A stretch of 24,171 nt of DNA, from the IMG/VR virus record IMGVR_UViG_3300036715_001058, positions 1-24,171 of that record. The stretch is one strand, 5' to 3'. The notes under the pieces were generated by a model. It saw nothing but the letters and a program-made list of their open reading frames with translations, did not search any database and was not told the origin of the DNA. How positions within the stretch are numbered: the stretch's first letter is position 1; each line of letters starts with the position of its first letter. The DNA comes from a virus. A program made the position numbers and the translations under genes. Shown here one piece after another: positions 7,212 to 15,493 of the stretch.

Positions 7212-7706
7212 TTAGGCGATTTGAACGTCGCCAGCGCGTCCGTCGATAGTGTACATGACACGGATGCGGACACGTCCTGCTGTGGCATTAGCCACGGTGT
7301 ACGCGAAGGTCATGCGCAAGTTAGAGCCATCATTCGATACCAGCGGAGATGTTAGGATCAGAGCGGTGCGCCCTGTCGTTTTCAAGTCGATACCATTAGC
7401 CAAGGCTGTCGTATTCGCCGCAGTACCCAAAGACAGGGTGGCCGCAGTGGGGCCAGCATAGGCTGTTTCGACGATGATCTCACCGCCCGTGATAACCGCT
7501 CCCGGCGGCATCGGTACAGCGTCGAACACGACAGTGTTCGATGCTGGGCCGACCAGACCTGCCTGCGATGGATCAGTGGACTGCGCCACAGTAGAGCCGA
7601 GCGTTTTCGCCGCCAAATCTACTGAGTCATTCACCCAATTGTTGAAGGCAAAACTTAGTTGCGCTACCAGTGGGGCTTGTGCGGAACGGGATGCAAATAA
7701 TTTCAT
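7212..7706 (-). CDS. Probable head decoration/capsid-associated protein, 164 aa
   Basis: Encoded directly after the major capsid gene and before a terminator, the usual place for a decoration or minor head protein. It is beta-rich with few charges: MPPGAVITGGEIIVETAYAG, AATLSLGTAANTTALANG, and a C-terminal VRIRVMYTIDGRAGDVQIA strand set. That C-terminal pattern resembles jelly-roll proteins. GGGAG lies 7 nt upstream of ATG at 7706. No named family is claimed. Confidence 0.65.
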   Translation of the reverse strand: MKLFASRSAQAPLVAQLSFAFNNWVNDSVDLAAKTLGSTVAQSTDPSQAGLVGPASNTVVFDAVPMPPGAVITGGEIIVETAYAGPTAATLSLGTAANTTALANGIDLKTTGRTALILTSPLVSNDGSNLRMTFAYTVANATAGRVRIRVMYTIDGRAGDVQIA

Positions 7707-7724
7707 GTTTTTCTCCCGGTTCGA

Positions 7725-8837
7725 TTAGATCGCAACGTAGCAAGACATAACGCCAAAGTCTTGTACTGAATTGTTCTCGTAGATCGAACCAAATTTAGGT
7801 TTTAAGAAGCCCAGGATTTTGCCTACAGAGATACCTTGTGAGTTCTCGTAGTCGAAGCCCTTTTCATTCCATTCAGGTGCGCCGATGTCCGCCATACCCA
7901 AAGCCTGCGCACCGCAGAACAGGATTTGACAGCCGTTTTGTGTGCCTGTCGCACCATACTTGGATCCAGATGCTGCGCCTTGAGTATTAGGCACGTGACG
8001 GAATTCGTGGAAGTACAGACCGTCGATTTTTATGCTTGAACCACTGAACAGACTGTTTTCGTCACCACGAGTTTGAGCGTGGCGTACGTTCAGCAGGTAA
8101 GTTGGGTCGAGTTTCAAACGCGCCATAGCCTGTGGATTCAGGAACACGTGGTAGGTTTCTTCGCCGCCTGCTTCTTTGATAGGGCGAATATAACGATCTT
8201 TCGCTGCCGCTTTTAACTGCACAAACAGTTCCCACATCGGCAAATCTGCTGCGACGATAGTATTTGATGCACCACCTTCGACCAGCGTTTTTGCCGTGCC
8301 GTCCCAGCGGAATGCACGTTTTGAAGTCGGCGCTGTAACGTCTGCTGCGAATTCCAGGTATTGCAGATCAGATGCGATACGAGGAGCACCGTTGTTCTTC
8401 TGTCCGTAACTGATACCTGCCAAGGTCAAGAAAGCCATTTGATCGATACGATCCGCCAGCCAGTACGCCAGTACGTCGCGGGAGTTACCACGGAATTCGA
8501 CGATAGATTTTTGGTCTGCCATACGACCTTCATGACGATTCGCATGACGCAGTTGGTCAATACGTATCACTTGGTCGAAGGTCTGCATACCTTCTTCGTT
8601 GCCTTCCAAAGTGCGATCCCCTGCGATACCGTCACCAGTTAAGTCGGCCAACAATGTGATAACTGCGCGAGCGCCTTTTTCAGACTGCTTCAGGCTTGTG
8701 ATGTGTTGTACCAAGGAGTTAGGGCCAGTGCCGAGGAACTTATTGACAAAGGACATGTTCCGGGCGTTTTTCCATAAGTCCAAAGACCAGATGGTTTTTT
8801 GTTCGTTGGTCAGAAGACCAAAGTTCGTGAGTGACAT
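7725..8837 (-). CDS. Major capsid protein (N4 gp56-like / DUF4043 family)
   Basis: A 370-aa HK97-fold-type capsid subunit of the family represented by N4 gp56 (DUF4043, Phage_capsid_3). Supporting pattern: LADLTGDGIAGDRTLEGNEE followed by a long helix, FRGNSRDVLAYWLADRIDQM, the HVFLNPQAMARLKLD strand, and a C-terminal GAPEWNEKGFDYENSQGIS. ATG at 8837 is chosen because GGAGGG lies 5-6 nt upstream; the in-frame ATG 12 nt earlier overlaps that SD. It is set off from the scaffold gene by a terminator and a structured leader, suggesting its own promoter. Confidence 0.88.
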   Translation of the reverse strand: MSLTNFGLLTNEQKTIWSLDLWKNARNMSFVNKFLGTGPNSLVQHITSLKQSEKGARAVITLLADLTGDGIAGDRTLEGNEEGMQTFDQVIRIDQLRHANRHEGRMADQKSIVEFRGNSRDVLAYWLADRIDQMAFLTLAGISYGQKNNGAPRIASDLQYLEFAADVTAPTSKRAFRWDGTAKTLVEGGASNTIVAADLPMWELFVQLKAAAKDRYIRPIKEAGGEETYHVFLNPQAMARLKLDPTYLLNVRHAQTRGDENSLFSGSSIKIDGLYFHEFRHVPNTQGAASGSKYGATGTQNGCQILFCGAQALGMADIGAPEWNEKGFDYENSQGISVGKILGFLKPKFGSIYENNSVQDFGVMSCYVAI

Positions 8838-9175
8838 AGCACCCTCCATATAAAAGATTGAAAAAGTCTACGCTTGTCGAATCTCGTTTCGGCTAACGGG
8901 TGTTATGAGTAGAGCTGTCGTGCTCTGAACGTAGGCGAATATTAAGGCAAAAAAATAGACTGCGCAAGCAGTCTATTTTGTTTTGGGGGCAGATAGCGAT
9001 CAGTCCGCGATCTGCCAATCATCCGATGACATATCAGTCTGTGACGCTAGCCAGCCCGGTAACATCGCACGATGGCATGACCCCACTGTACAAAAACGTT
9101 GTAGCTAGCCTGGTTCATTGATCGTGAGTTGACGAGTTTTGCTTCAATATACGTCTCATGTTTATTCCTTGGTGA
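8838..9175 (-). promoter_or_regulatory. Structured leader between scaffold and capsid genes
   Basis: No gene is seen in these 338 bases. They hold the bidirectional terminator at 8950-8981, an imperfect stem of 10 bp with one mismatch at 8989-9015 (GCAGATAGCG with CGCGATCTGC), and smaller inverted repeats such as CATCG-CA-CGATG. A capsid promoter is expected downstream of the terminator, but no convincing sigma70 elements are visible; a phage-specific or host-alternative promoter is possible. Confidence 0.45.
8950..8981. terminator. Bidirectional intrinsic terminator
   Basis: A 12-bp perfect stem (8952-8963 with 8968-8979) closes a GCAA-type tetraloop. It is bordered by an A-run on one side and a TTTTGTTTT tract on the other, so it can act in both directions. 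On the minus strand it follows the scaffold gene and precedes the capsid gene. Confidence 0.8.
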
Positions 9176-10165
9176 CTACAGAGTGTCACCACGCAGACGC
9201 TCTAACTCTTTTTCATCCAGTTTGGCGAAGGCAGCTTGCGACATCTTCATAACCTTGTCAGCGGTCAGTACACCACCATCTGTGTTGTCAGTGCCAGCCT
9301 TCGCCGTGTTCGCCGGAGTTCTTTTCGCAGCATCGACGTTACGCTCAATAGCCTGTTCACGTCGGGTTTTTTCAACAGCTTTCGAGTCAACACGAACTTT
9401 TGTTTCAGTTGCCGATTCTTGCTTTTTAGTTTCCGGACGAAGGACGTATTTAACTGCTCTTTGGAGCGCAGCGGACGCGGAATCCCCTGTGGCGCGAAAA
9501 GATTTCATCAATGCGGCGACTTCGCCAACGACTTCTTCATCGTAGTCTTCATGATCTTCGTTCAGTACCGGGAACGCCGCTTCTACACGTTCTAATGTCG
9601 TCTGGTAGCGTACTGTTTCCACCGCCTGCGCCTGCGCCAGTTCTGCCTGTTTTGCGGTGCGGTACTCTGTTACCTCGCGCTCCATGCGGCGGATTTCTGT
9701 CATCTTGGCCGATGCTTTCTCTATCTCGCCATCTGCCAGCAACTTGTTGTATTCTTTTTCCAGGCTTTCGATCTTCGTCTCGGATTCCGCAAAACGTTCG
9801 GTTTCCTGCTTACTCTGTTCAACACCGCGAGTGCGCGCCAGCTCTGCATTCAGACGATCGATTTCAGCTACTTTTTTTGACAGGATATCTTTGTGGCGAG
9901 CCAGCGGAATATTCTTATTCGTTTTATCTTCTTCCGCCTTTGTTGCGTCATCGGCGGCGTCATCTGACCCCGTTCCGTCAGCGGCCTTTTCTGCCTCATC
10001 CTCCAGCGGGTTTTTTAGCTCAGTTGCATCAGTCTGTTTGGTATCGTCGCCTGTCGGTTGGAAATCGTCGCCACGATCTGTACCACCACCTGTCTCCTCA
10101 ACGATGCCCATGCTCAAGTGCATGAAAGACAGAAACAAAGATTTGAATAAAGAAGAAATTTTCAT
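9176..10165 (-). CDS. Scaffold-like protein, 329 aa
   Basis: Placed immediately before the capsid gene, with the composition of a phage scaffold. It has an acidic, disordered N-terminal part (about residues 25-90, with GDDTKQTDAT and DEAEKAADGTGSDDAADD), a long coiled coil (about 95-200) and a basic/helical C-terminal segment ending AAFAKLDEKELERLRGDTL. It would template procapsid assembly and then leave. ATG at 10165 has GGAG 5 nt upstream; an ATG at 10180 overlapping the previous stop is the alternative. No protease motif is seen. Confidence 0.78.
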   Translation of the reverse strand: MKISSLFKSLFLSFMHLSMGIVEETGGGTDRGDDFQPTGDDTKQTDATELKNPLEDEAEKAADGTGSDDAADDATKAEEDKTNKNIPLARHKDILSKKVAEIDRLNAELARTRGVEQSKQETERFAESETKIESLEKEYNKLLADGEIEKASAKMTEIRRMEREVTEYRTAKQAELAQAQAVETVRYQTTLERVEAAFPVLNEDHEDYDEEVVGEVAALMKSFRATGDSASAALQRAVKYVLRPETKKQESATETKVRVDSKAVEKTRREQAIERNVDAAKRTPANTAKAGTDNTDGGVLTADKVMKMSQAAFAKLDEKELERLRGDTL

Positions 10166-10176
10166 ACGTACTCCGG

Positions 10177-10533
10177 TCATTTAAGGAACTTCAGTTTGTA
10201 CTGAGTTGAGTTAGTCAAAGTGACGATCTCATCTATGATGTTCTGTAGATGAGTGTCGTCGGGATCGCCTATATCCATCCTGTGCTCTGCGATCCAGTCC
10301 AGCAGAGACCCGGTAAGCTCCAACGGGTCGGAACACATCTCGAACTTTGGAGGAAACTCACCTATCAGCCCGTGTTCGCCTAGATACGCTTCCGCGAGTG
10401 AATCTGCCAGCGGGATTATCTCATCATAAAACGTATTTAGGGCAAGGTGTACTGATAATTGACGAGTTTTCAGGTGCAATACATGCGCGATGGTACGCGC
10501 ATGGAACAGTTTCATAATAAATTCGCCTATCAT
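10177..10533 (-). CDS. Dps/ferritin-like phage protein (DUF5856-like), 118 aa
   Basis: The helical pattern LFHARTIAHVLHLKTRQLSVHLALNTFYDEIIPLADSLAEAYLGEHG, read as two segments, recalls Dps-like phage proteins of the DUF5856 type: a helix with H-x-x-T-x-S/Q-x-x-x-H followed by FYDxIxPLxDxLAEAY. These are four-helix-bundle proteins with unproven function. ATG at 10533 has GGGAG about 8 nt upstream and overlaps the portal stop by 4 nt. Its place between portal and scaffold suggests a head-assembly or DNA-related role, but this is inference. Confidence 0.7.
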   Translation of the reverse strand: MIGEFIMKLFHARTIAHVLHLKTRQLSVHLALNTFYDEIIPLADSLAEAYLGEHGLIGEFPPKFEMCSDPLELTGSLLDWIAEHRMDIGDPDDTHLQNIIDEIVTLTNSTQYKLKFLK

Positions 10534-12650
10534 TTATCCACTCCCGGTTGTGTTCTCGACTGTGCTGCCAGCCTGCGCTGCACCATCATATCCGCTGCTT
10601 TCTGCTGTGCTGACTGGTGGCTCAGGGCTGCTTCCCTCTCTTTTAGGGCAAATTCCTGCAATCTAATGGACTTGTCAAGCTCAAACTTCTCCCGTTCGAG
10701 CTGTATGTCCGCCTGCGCCTTCATAATATCGGCCTCTGCGGAGCCTTTAGCGGCGTCAGGAGGCGTTTGTGCCGTTTTCTGGGCAGTTACTGCCTCCTTC
10801 TGTGTTTTCGCTTGCTTTAGCCCTGCATCTGCCTGTTTCTGGGCAGCTTCCGCCTCAGTCTTCGTTACGCCAGCCTCCATATCGCGCATCCGCAACTCGG
10901 CCTCTTTCTGAGCTTCTGGCGAGTTCTGTGTACTTTCCATCTGCTTGATAATGTCGTTCTTATTCAACAAGCGGGATGACTTGATAATCACGTTATCCGG
11001 TATGGCAATACCCAACTCTTTGAGCGCCACGGCCTGATCAAATTGACTATCTTCCAGTGTTTCACGCTGTGGTACGGAGCTGATTGTTACGCTGTACTCA
11101 CCCACAGTCAGGTCGTTCAGAATTTCGCCCTCTGGCGTAACCTGATTAATCGCTACCTGCTCTACTTCGCCGTTATCGCTATCGTGGGTGATCGCCAAAA
11201 TGCGATCTTCAGTGTAGAAAGTCTGTACTAGGTCAAGCACATTACGGGCGATGATATAGTCGGTGCGAACGAGGCTGTCCAGCGGCTTTGCCATGTTTGT
11301 GCTGGCTGCTTGGCGCTTTGCCTGAATAGCCTTCGCCGCCACATCCTCACGATCCATACCCTGCTGTGAATCACTTACGCCGGATATCGTCTTGATATGC
11401 TCTTCGGCCTTATAACTGAGGCGATCAAGACCCTGTGGGGTGTTGTTAGGCTGGATTTTTTCGATGTCATCCGGGCTGTTGTTGTACTCAATGACGAGAC
11501 CTGTACGAGCGCCATTCTGCTCCAGCTCTTCGATCGACATGTTCGCCAGTGCACCTGTCTTGACCTTCCAGCCGGAGTTCGCTGTCGTGTTGATCACGTG
11601 CAGCTCTTGGCTAGAAATCTTGTTCAGCATCTCTTGAGGGCCGATCAGATTTTCTACCAGACCTATCGTATGCCCTCGGCGGAAATATGGGAAATATGGG
11701 ACTACCGTAAAGTGATTGTACGGAGACCAGTCATCATGCAGTTTCACATTGTCTGAGATCACAGACCAACGTATGCGCTTGACGATCTTCGTCATGGTGC
11801 TTAGGCCGAACGTGCTACACACGAGAGCGATGCGGTTGCGATCCCAATCTTCAGGAATTGGGCGCATCTCGCCTGTCTTCGTGTTAACGAAGTGCTCTTG
11901 ACGATCCAGTACCCGATGCTGGCGCTCAATGACCCGGTGATTGCGCAAGACCGGGGACATATCGTACCCTAGAATCTGTCCGCCTGCCGGATTGAACGGG
12001 ACACCGAAGCGGTCACGGTTGATATCGATGGAGTCGTAGCCATACGGGTAGTAGCTCTGTGTCCGATTGCGGAGCAGTTCTGAGTCTGCCTTGTTGTACA
12101 TGATGGCGATGTCATCTACCGTCATCCACTTCGTCACAAACACTTCATTCCATGTGTCGGGGTCGAATTGGTCAGCGTCATTATCGATCATGACGTTCTT
12201 AGGGTTGATATTCTCTATCTTGACCTCGCCCTGAATGGAGTCGTTGAACTCCACCCTGATATCCAAGAACCCTCGTGACGAGATAATCCCATCTGCGAAC
12301 ATATCTGACCGTTTCCAGTCGAGCTGGTTGTTGTCAGAGATGTGCTTGAATACTTTAGTGAGGGTGTCGGCGGTCGTAGCTGACGCACCCGACTTTGGCC
12401 TGAAGCTGATTTCGGAGCGGTTATATATCTGCTCGCCCATCACGTTACCGACTGTCGAGATGATCTTATTTATCGTCAGCGCCGGACGACGTGCCTGACG
12501 CAACATCTCGCGGTCTGAGGCCGACCACTGATCCCCTTCAAAAAACCGATCACAGATCAGCGATTTCTCGACATAGGCACTATGACCATTGTCACGAACG
12601 AACTGGTATCTGTACCAAATCTTAGTAGCGAAGTCTGTATCTAAGGGCAT
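10530..12650 (-). CDS. Portal protein, P22 type
   Basis: The 706-aa protein fits the P22-like portal family (PF16510 from memory). The N-terminal region reads KSLICDRFFEGDQWSASDRE and RPALTINKIISTVGNVMGEQ. The core carries INPKNVMIDNDADQFDPDTW and PYFPYFRRGHTIGLVENLIGPQEMLNK across a strand and a helix. There is a long helical, alanine/glutamine-rich coiled-coil tail (about residues 575-695), like the barrel region of long portals. It would form the dodecameric DNA channel and terminase docking site. AGGA lies 7 nt upstream of ATG at 12650; the terminase gene ends 8 nt before. Confidence 0.9.
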   Translation of the reverse strand: MPLDTDFATKIWYRYQFVRDNGHSAYVEKSLICDRFFEGDQWSASDREMLRQARRPALTINKIISTVGNVMGEQIYNRSEISFRPKSGASATTADTLTKVFKHISDNNQLDWKRSDMFADGIISSRGFLDIRVEFNDSIQGEVKIENINPKNVMIDNDADQFDPDTWNEVFVTKWMTVDDIAIMYNKADSELLRNRTQSYYPYGYDSIDINRDRFGVPFNPAGGQILGYDMSPVLRNHRVIERQHRVLDRQEHFVNTKTGEMRPIPEDWDRNRIALVCSTFGLSTMTKIVKRIRWSVISDNVKLHDDWSPYNHFTVVPYFPYFRRGHTIGLVENLIGPQEMLNKISSQELHVINTTANSGWKVKTGALANMSIEELEQNGARTGLVIEYNNSPDDIEKIQPNNTPQGLDRLSYKAEEHIKTISGVSDSQQGMDREDVAAKAIQAKRQAASTNMAKPLDSLVRTDYIIARNVLDLVQTFYTEDRILAITHDSDNGEVEQVAINQVTPEGEILNDLTVGEYSVTISSVPQRETLEDSQFDQAVALKELGIAIPDNVIIKSSRLLNKNDIIKQMESTQNSPEAQKEAELRMRDMEAGVTKTEAEAAQKQADAGLKQAKTQKEAVTAQKTAQTPPDAAKGSAEADIMKAQADIQLEREKFELDKSIRLQEFALKEREAALSHQSAQQKAADMMVQRRLAAQSRTQPGVDK

Positions 12651-12658
12651 GTTTTTTC

Positions 12659-14254
12659 CTAAGCCGCCATGTGTGTTGTATTAGAAGTCCCGGCTCGTAG
12701 TTTATCGCGCCAAGACTTTGTTTTTGCCTCTTTTGCTTTTTGTGGGGGTTCTTTACCCACTGCCAACTGTGCCAACCATGCGAGGCTATCTACGCAGTCA
12801 TCATGTACACCAGCCGGGAACCGTAGCATCTCATTTCTGGCTGTATCGTACCAGTCTCCCTCTGAGTTGAAAGAGACCATGCCCTGCTGCATACGCCCCT
12901 GTAATGCCCGACCCCGCGCCTGCTTGTCGGTGATAGGCCGCATCACGACGATCGAGGGGTAAAAACTCATCTCCCGCATACGTTTTTTCAGCAGAGCTTC
13001 GATGGAGCGATAAATCTGTCCATCCTCTACGCCTATTGTCAGGCTTGGATGATACCAGCGTTTAGCCGTATTGAGAATCGCATCCACGATGAGAAACGCA
13101 TCCCCGCTCTTAAACCGTACCATCTCTGCAATGTGCAGCGTGTCGTCACAGTCCTGCAATCCGACTGACCCCACAGTAAAGTCATTGTGCTGCTTCTCGC
13201 TGATGGCGAAGTCCCACGCGATAGATACGTGGCTCGTCCGACGTGGCGGCAGCGGCCCTCGTTTGAAATAGTCTTTCACGAAGTACGCGCCGTCATCCGG
13301 AACCGGGTTCTGCTGGTACAGCGCCGCCCAAAACCTATTAGCGATCGTGGCCTTAATCCGCCTTAGCTTCTTGATGTCGTACCGCACCTCATGCAGCGGG
13401 TCTCCTTTCAGGCGCAGCAGTTTGCCGTTGGCTGGCGCAACATCATACACAATAGCGTCTGTATCCAGATCAAGATACTCATCGTGCTCGGCAATGGCTG
13501 GGTACTTGATGATCTCAAACTGGTCAGACTCAGGGTCTGCTGCCATAGCCTGCTGTAGCCGCCCCGCCAAGTCATCATCGTGCCACCAAGTCTGGATCAC
13601 CAGTACCCCTGCGCCCGGCGCAAGCCGGGTGTATGCAGTAGAACCGTACCAGTCCCAAAGAGACTCGCGTGTCGTGGCGCTGTCCGCCTCTTCGGCGTTC
13701 TTGATCGGGTCGTCGATGATCAAAATATGCGCACCCTTACCTGTGATACCACCGCCCACACCTGCTGCAACATAGCCGCCTGCGTGACCATGTATTGACC
13801 ACTCTTCTGTCGAGCGGTTATCTGGGTGCAGCCGGGCATCAAATACGGACTGGTACGCAGGGTCATCAAAAAATGCCTTGATCTTTTTAGAGAACCCCAT
13901 TGCCAGAGAGATGTTATATGAGCAGGCAATGATCTCGTGGTCAGGGAAATTCCCTAAATGCCATGCCGGGAATGTTTTTGATGCGATCTCCGACTTACCG
14001 TGTCGCGGGGGCATGAGCAGCATCAGTCGTGGGCTAAGTCCTGCCTCCACGTCTTTTGAGAACTGCTCAAGTCGTCGGCAGATATCCTCGTGCACCCATC
14101 CTGCGGTGTATTTCGGATTCATGCGCTGGATGAACGGTAGCAGGTTTCGTTTTGCCAGAATACGTCCAGCAAGTTCCCGCTTTGCCGCAGTAACCTTCAT
14201 CGGCTCAGGCTTGGCTGCTGGCGCTGGCGTCAGTTTATTCTTCTTCGTCGTCAT
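12659..14254 (-). CDS. Terminase large subunit (ATPase-nuclease)
   Basis: The 531-aa packaging motor has an N-terminal ATPase with Walker A PPRHGKS (residues 82-88) and Walker B ILIIDDP (D181, D182), preceded by GGGITGKGAH. The C-terminal RNase-H-like nuclease shows the expected acidic residues in AWDFAISEKQHNDFTVGSVG, GVEDGQIYRSIEALL and HDDCVDSLAWLA. It cuts concatemeric DNA and drives it through the portal. Its start overlaps the small subunit by 20 nt, with AAGGA about 8 nt upstream of ATG at 14254. Length is typical. Confidence 0.95.
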   Translation of the reverse strand: MTTKKNKLTPAPAAKPEPMKVTAAKRELAGRILAKRNLLPFIQRMNPKYTAGWVHEDICRRLEQFSKDVEAGLSPRLMLLMPPRHGKSEIASKTFPAWHLGNFPDHEIIACSYNISLAMGFSKKIKAFFDDPAYQSVFDARLHPDNRSTEEWSIHGHAGGYVAAGVGGGITGKGAHILIIDDPIKNAEEADSATTRESLWDWYGSTAYTRLAPGAGVLVIQTWWHDDDLAGRLQQAMAADPESDQFEIIKYPAIAEHDEYLDLDTDAIVYDVAPANGKLLRLKGDPLHEVRYDIKKLRRIKATIANRFWAALYQQNPVPDDGAYFVKDYFKRGPLPPRRTSHVSIAWDFAISEKQHNDFTVGSVGLQDCDDTLHIAEMVRFKSGDAFLIVDAILNTAKRWYHPSLTIGVEDGQIYRSIEALLKKRMREMSFYPSIVVMRPITDKQARGRALQGRMQQGMVSFNSEGDWYDTARNEMLRFPAGVHDDCVDSLAWLAQLAVGKEPPQKAKEAKTKSWRDKLRAGTSNTTHMAA

Positions 14255-14879
14255 CTTCTAGTTCCTTAAACTTTACGTCGGTGACTTCCCCTGTGACTAT
14301 CTTCAGCAAATCAGCCGTGCTCATTCGTTCGAGCTGCTTCACTGTTACGCTGCCTGTGACATTCACATCGATGGTACGTTTAACTGGCTCATAATACCCG
14401 CACATCTTACCGACCTCGCGCCAAGCTCCGGTGAGTGCAGTCGGGTCTGCCATGACCTTCGCCATTTCCGCCGCTTCTAAAAATCCCTCCATGACCCGTT
14501 CACGTGTCATCTGGCAACTCTCTTCGTAGAGCGCTTTCTCTATGTCATATATCTTCAGAACCGCAGGGTCTTTTGCTAGGCGGTATGCGACTGTACCACC
14601 ATCCGAATATCCGGCGCGATGCGAGGCACCGAGAATAGAGTCGCCCTCCGCCCAGAACTTCACAAAGAGACGTTGCTTCTCTGTTAGCGGACGATCCGGA
14701 TTTGCCTTCAACACTTCTGGTAATGTGATTAGGTTGGGCGAAGTCTCCCGTAGCTTCTTTATTCGTTCCGCTTTCTTTTCCGGTGTGTTCTGAGTAGCGG
14801 GTTTTTTACGACGGGGTACTGGGGTCGTATCATCTCTGGCCCTGATCTTCAGCTCGCTTGGGTCTTTGCGTTTGGTCAT
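14235..14879 (-). CDS. Terminase small subunit (Terminase_2 type)
   Basis: After a basic disordered N-terminus (about 60 residues) comes LTEKQRLFVKFWAEGDSILG followed by ASHRAGYSDGGTVAYRLAKD, the helix-turn-helix pattern of Terminase_2 small subunits that bind packaging sites. The C-terminal part, with SVTVKQLERMSTADLLKIVTG and an acidic tail (DDDEEE), fits the oligomerisation and large-subunit-contact region. It is the first gene of the leftward block. GGAA lies 5 nt upstream of ATG at 14879. Confidence 0.88.
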   Translation of the reverse strand: MTKRKDPSELKIRARDDTTPVPRRKKPATQNTPEKKAERIKKLRETSPNLITLPEVLKANPDRPLTEKQRLFVKFWAEGDSILGASHRAGYSDGGTVAYRLAKDPAVLKIYDIEKALYEESCQMTRERVMEGFLEAAEMAKVMADPTALTGAWREVGKMCGYYEPVKRTIDVNVTGSVTVKQLERMSTADLLKIVTGEVTDVKFKELEDDDEEE

Positions 14880-15137
14880 GGTGTTTCCAGGTAAATTAAT
14901 GCGAAGTGTAATACGGCTGAAAAATCTTTTGAAAATTTTTTGAAAAATTTTTTGAAAAAATTTTATAAAAAAGTGTTCGGTTACGTGTCTTAGGCACCCC
15001 TCATCCCTCGTCAGCGCACACCACCCCCACTTCGGATTCCATATTCAAGTCCCCAATAAGGAGTCTCTTTACCCCCAGCCGCACGGCTTCGACTTTTCTA
15101 CGGCTCCGCTCTCCTTCCCGCTTTCCCACGCGCAGCG
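14880..15137. promoter_or_regulatory. Divergent intergenic region with phased A-tracts
   Basis: No gene is found here. Between 14926 and 14973 the motif TTGAAAAA occurs three times at 11-12 nt spacing (14929, 14940, 14952), close to one helical turn, which should bend the DNA. The rest (14980-15130) is C/T-rich on the plus strand without clear signals. The region separates the leftward late block from the rightward early block and probably holds promoters for both; no convincing leftward sigma70 promoter was identified. Confidence 0.55.
14940..14969 (+). promoter_or_regulatory. Candidate rightward early promoter
   Basis: TTGAAA (14940-14945) is separated by 18 nt from TATAAA (14964-14969), a reasonable sigma70 match embedded in phased A-tracts that would act like an UP or bending element. 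Transcription would start near 14976 and run into the early gene array. This rests on sequence match only. Confidence 0.45.
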
Positions 15138-15178
15138 CAGAGCGTTGCGAACCCCACGCAACGCTCTGTCACTCTGCT
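15138..15178 (+). repeat. Intergenic stem-loop family, copy 1 (with 41-nt direct repeat)
   Basis: CAGAGCGTTGCG pairs perfectly with CGCAACGCTCTG (12 bp) around loop AACCCCA, followed by TCACTCTGCT. The whole 41 nt recurs unchanged at 15414-15454. The stem has no T-tract after it, so it is unlike a standard terminator. It precedes the 57-aa gene. Confidence 0.85.
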
Positions 15179-15230
15179 GTTTGTGTTCTTTCCCTTAATA
15201 CTTAACCCTTAACCCTAACAGGAGCAAATT

Positions 15231-15404
15231 ATGCACGAACTCAAAAGAACACAACTGATCGAACAGATCGCAATACTACGCTGTGCAGTGGACTGCCACG
15301 AATCAGTTAATAACTCGCTGCGTGAATTGATCCGTCAGCGCGACGAGCAGATTGCGCATCTCTCAGGAATCCTGAAAGAGATCCACGCAATAAGCCACAA
15401 ATAG
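15231..15404 (+). CDS. Small coiled-coil early protein, 57 aa
   Basis: Starts at ATG 15231 with AGGAG about 7 nt upstream. The product begins MHELKRTQLIEQIAILR and continues with LRELIRQRDEQIAHLSGIL, a largely helical heptad pattern predicting a coiled coil. It resembles the 96-aa protein two genes downstream (QLIEQIAILR against QLVQELEVLR, then DEQIAHL against DAQIAAL), suggesting paralogy. It lies between two identical 41-nt hairpin repeats. Function is unknown. Confidence 0.7.
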   Translation: MHELKRTQLIEQIAILRCAVDCHESVNNSLRELIRQRDEQIAHLSGILKEIHAISHK

Positions 15405-15410
15405 CGGGCA

Positions 15411-15454
15411 TGACAGAGCGTTGCGAACCCCACGCAACGCTCTGTCACTCTGCT
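15411..15454 (+). repeat. Intergenic stem-loop family, copy 2
   Basis: A 15-bp perfect stem (15411-15425 with 15433-15447) closes the loop AACCCCA. The core and 3' flank (15414-15454) are identical to copy 1. It lies 7 nt after the stop of the 57-aa gene and 40 nt before the start of the next. Confidence 0.88.
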
Positions 15455-15493
15455 TTTATGTAGTTCCCAATCAATCACTTTTGAAAGTTAATC

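Noticed and set aside
8880-9120. tRNA-like folds in the capsid leader
   Set aside because: No T-loop or acceptor pairing consistent with a tRNA could be found on either strand.
9511-10184. Long frames on the plus strand opposite the scaffold gene
   Set aside because: They are antisense shadows with low-complexity serine/arginine content and no ribosome sites.
15200-15222. Telomere-like CTTAACCC repeats
   Set aside because: Only two or three imperfect units before an SD; no tandem array.
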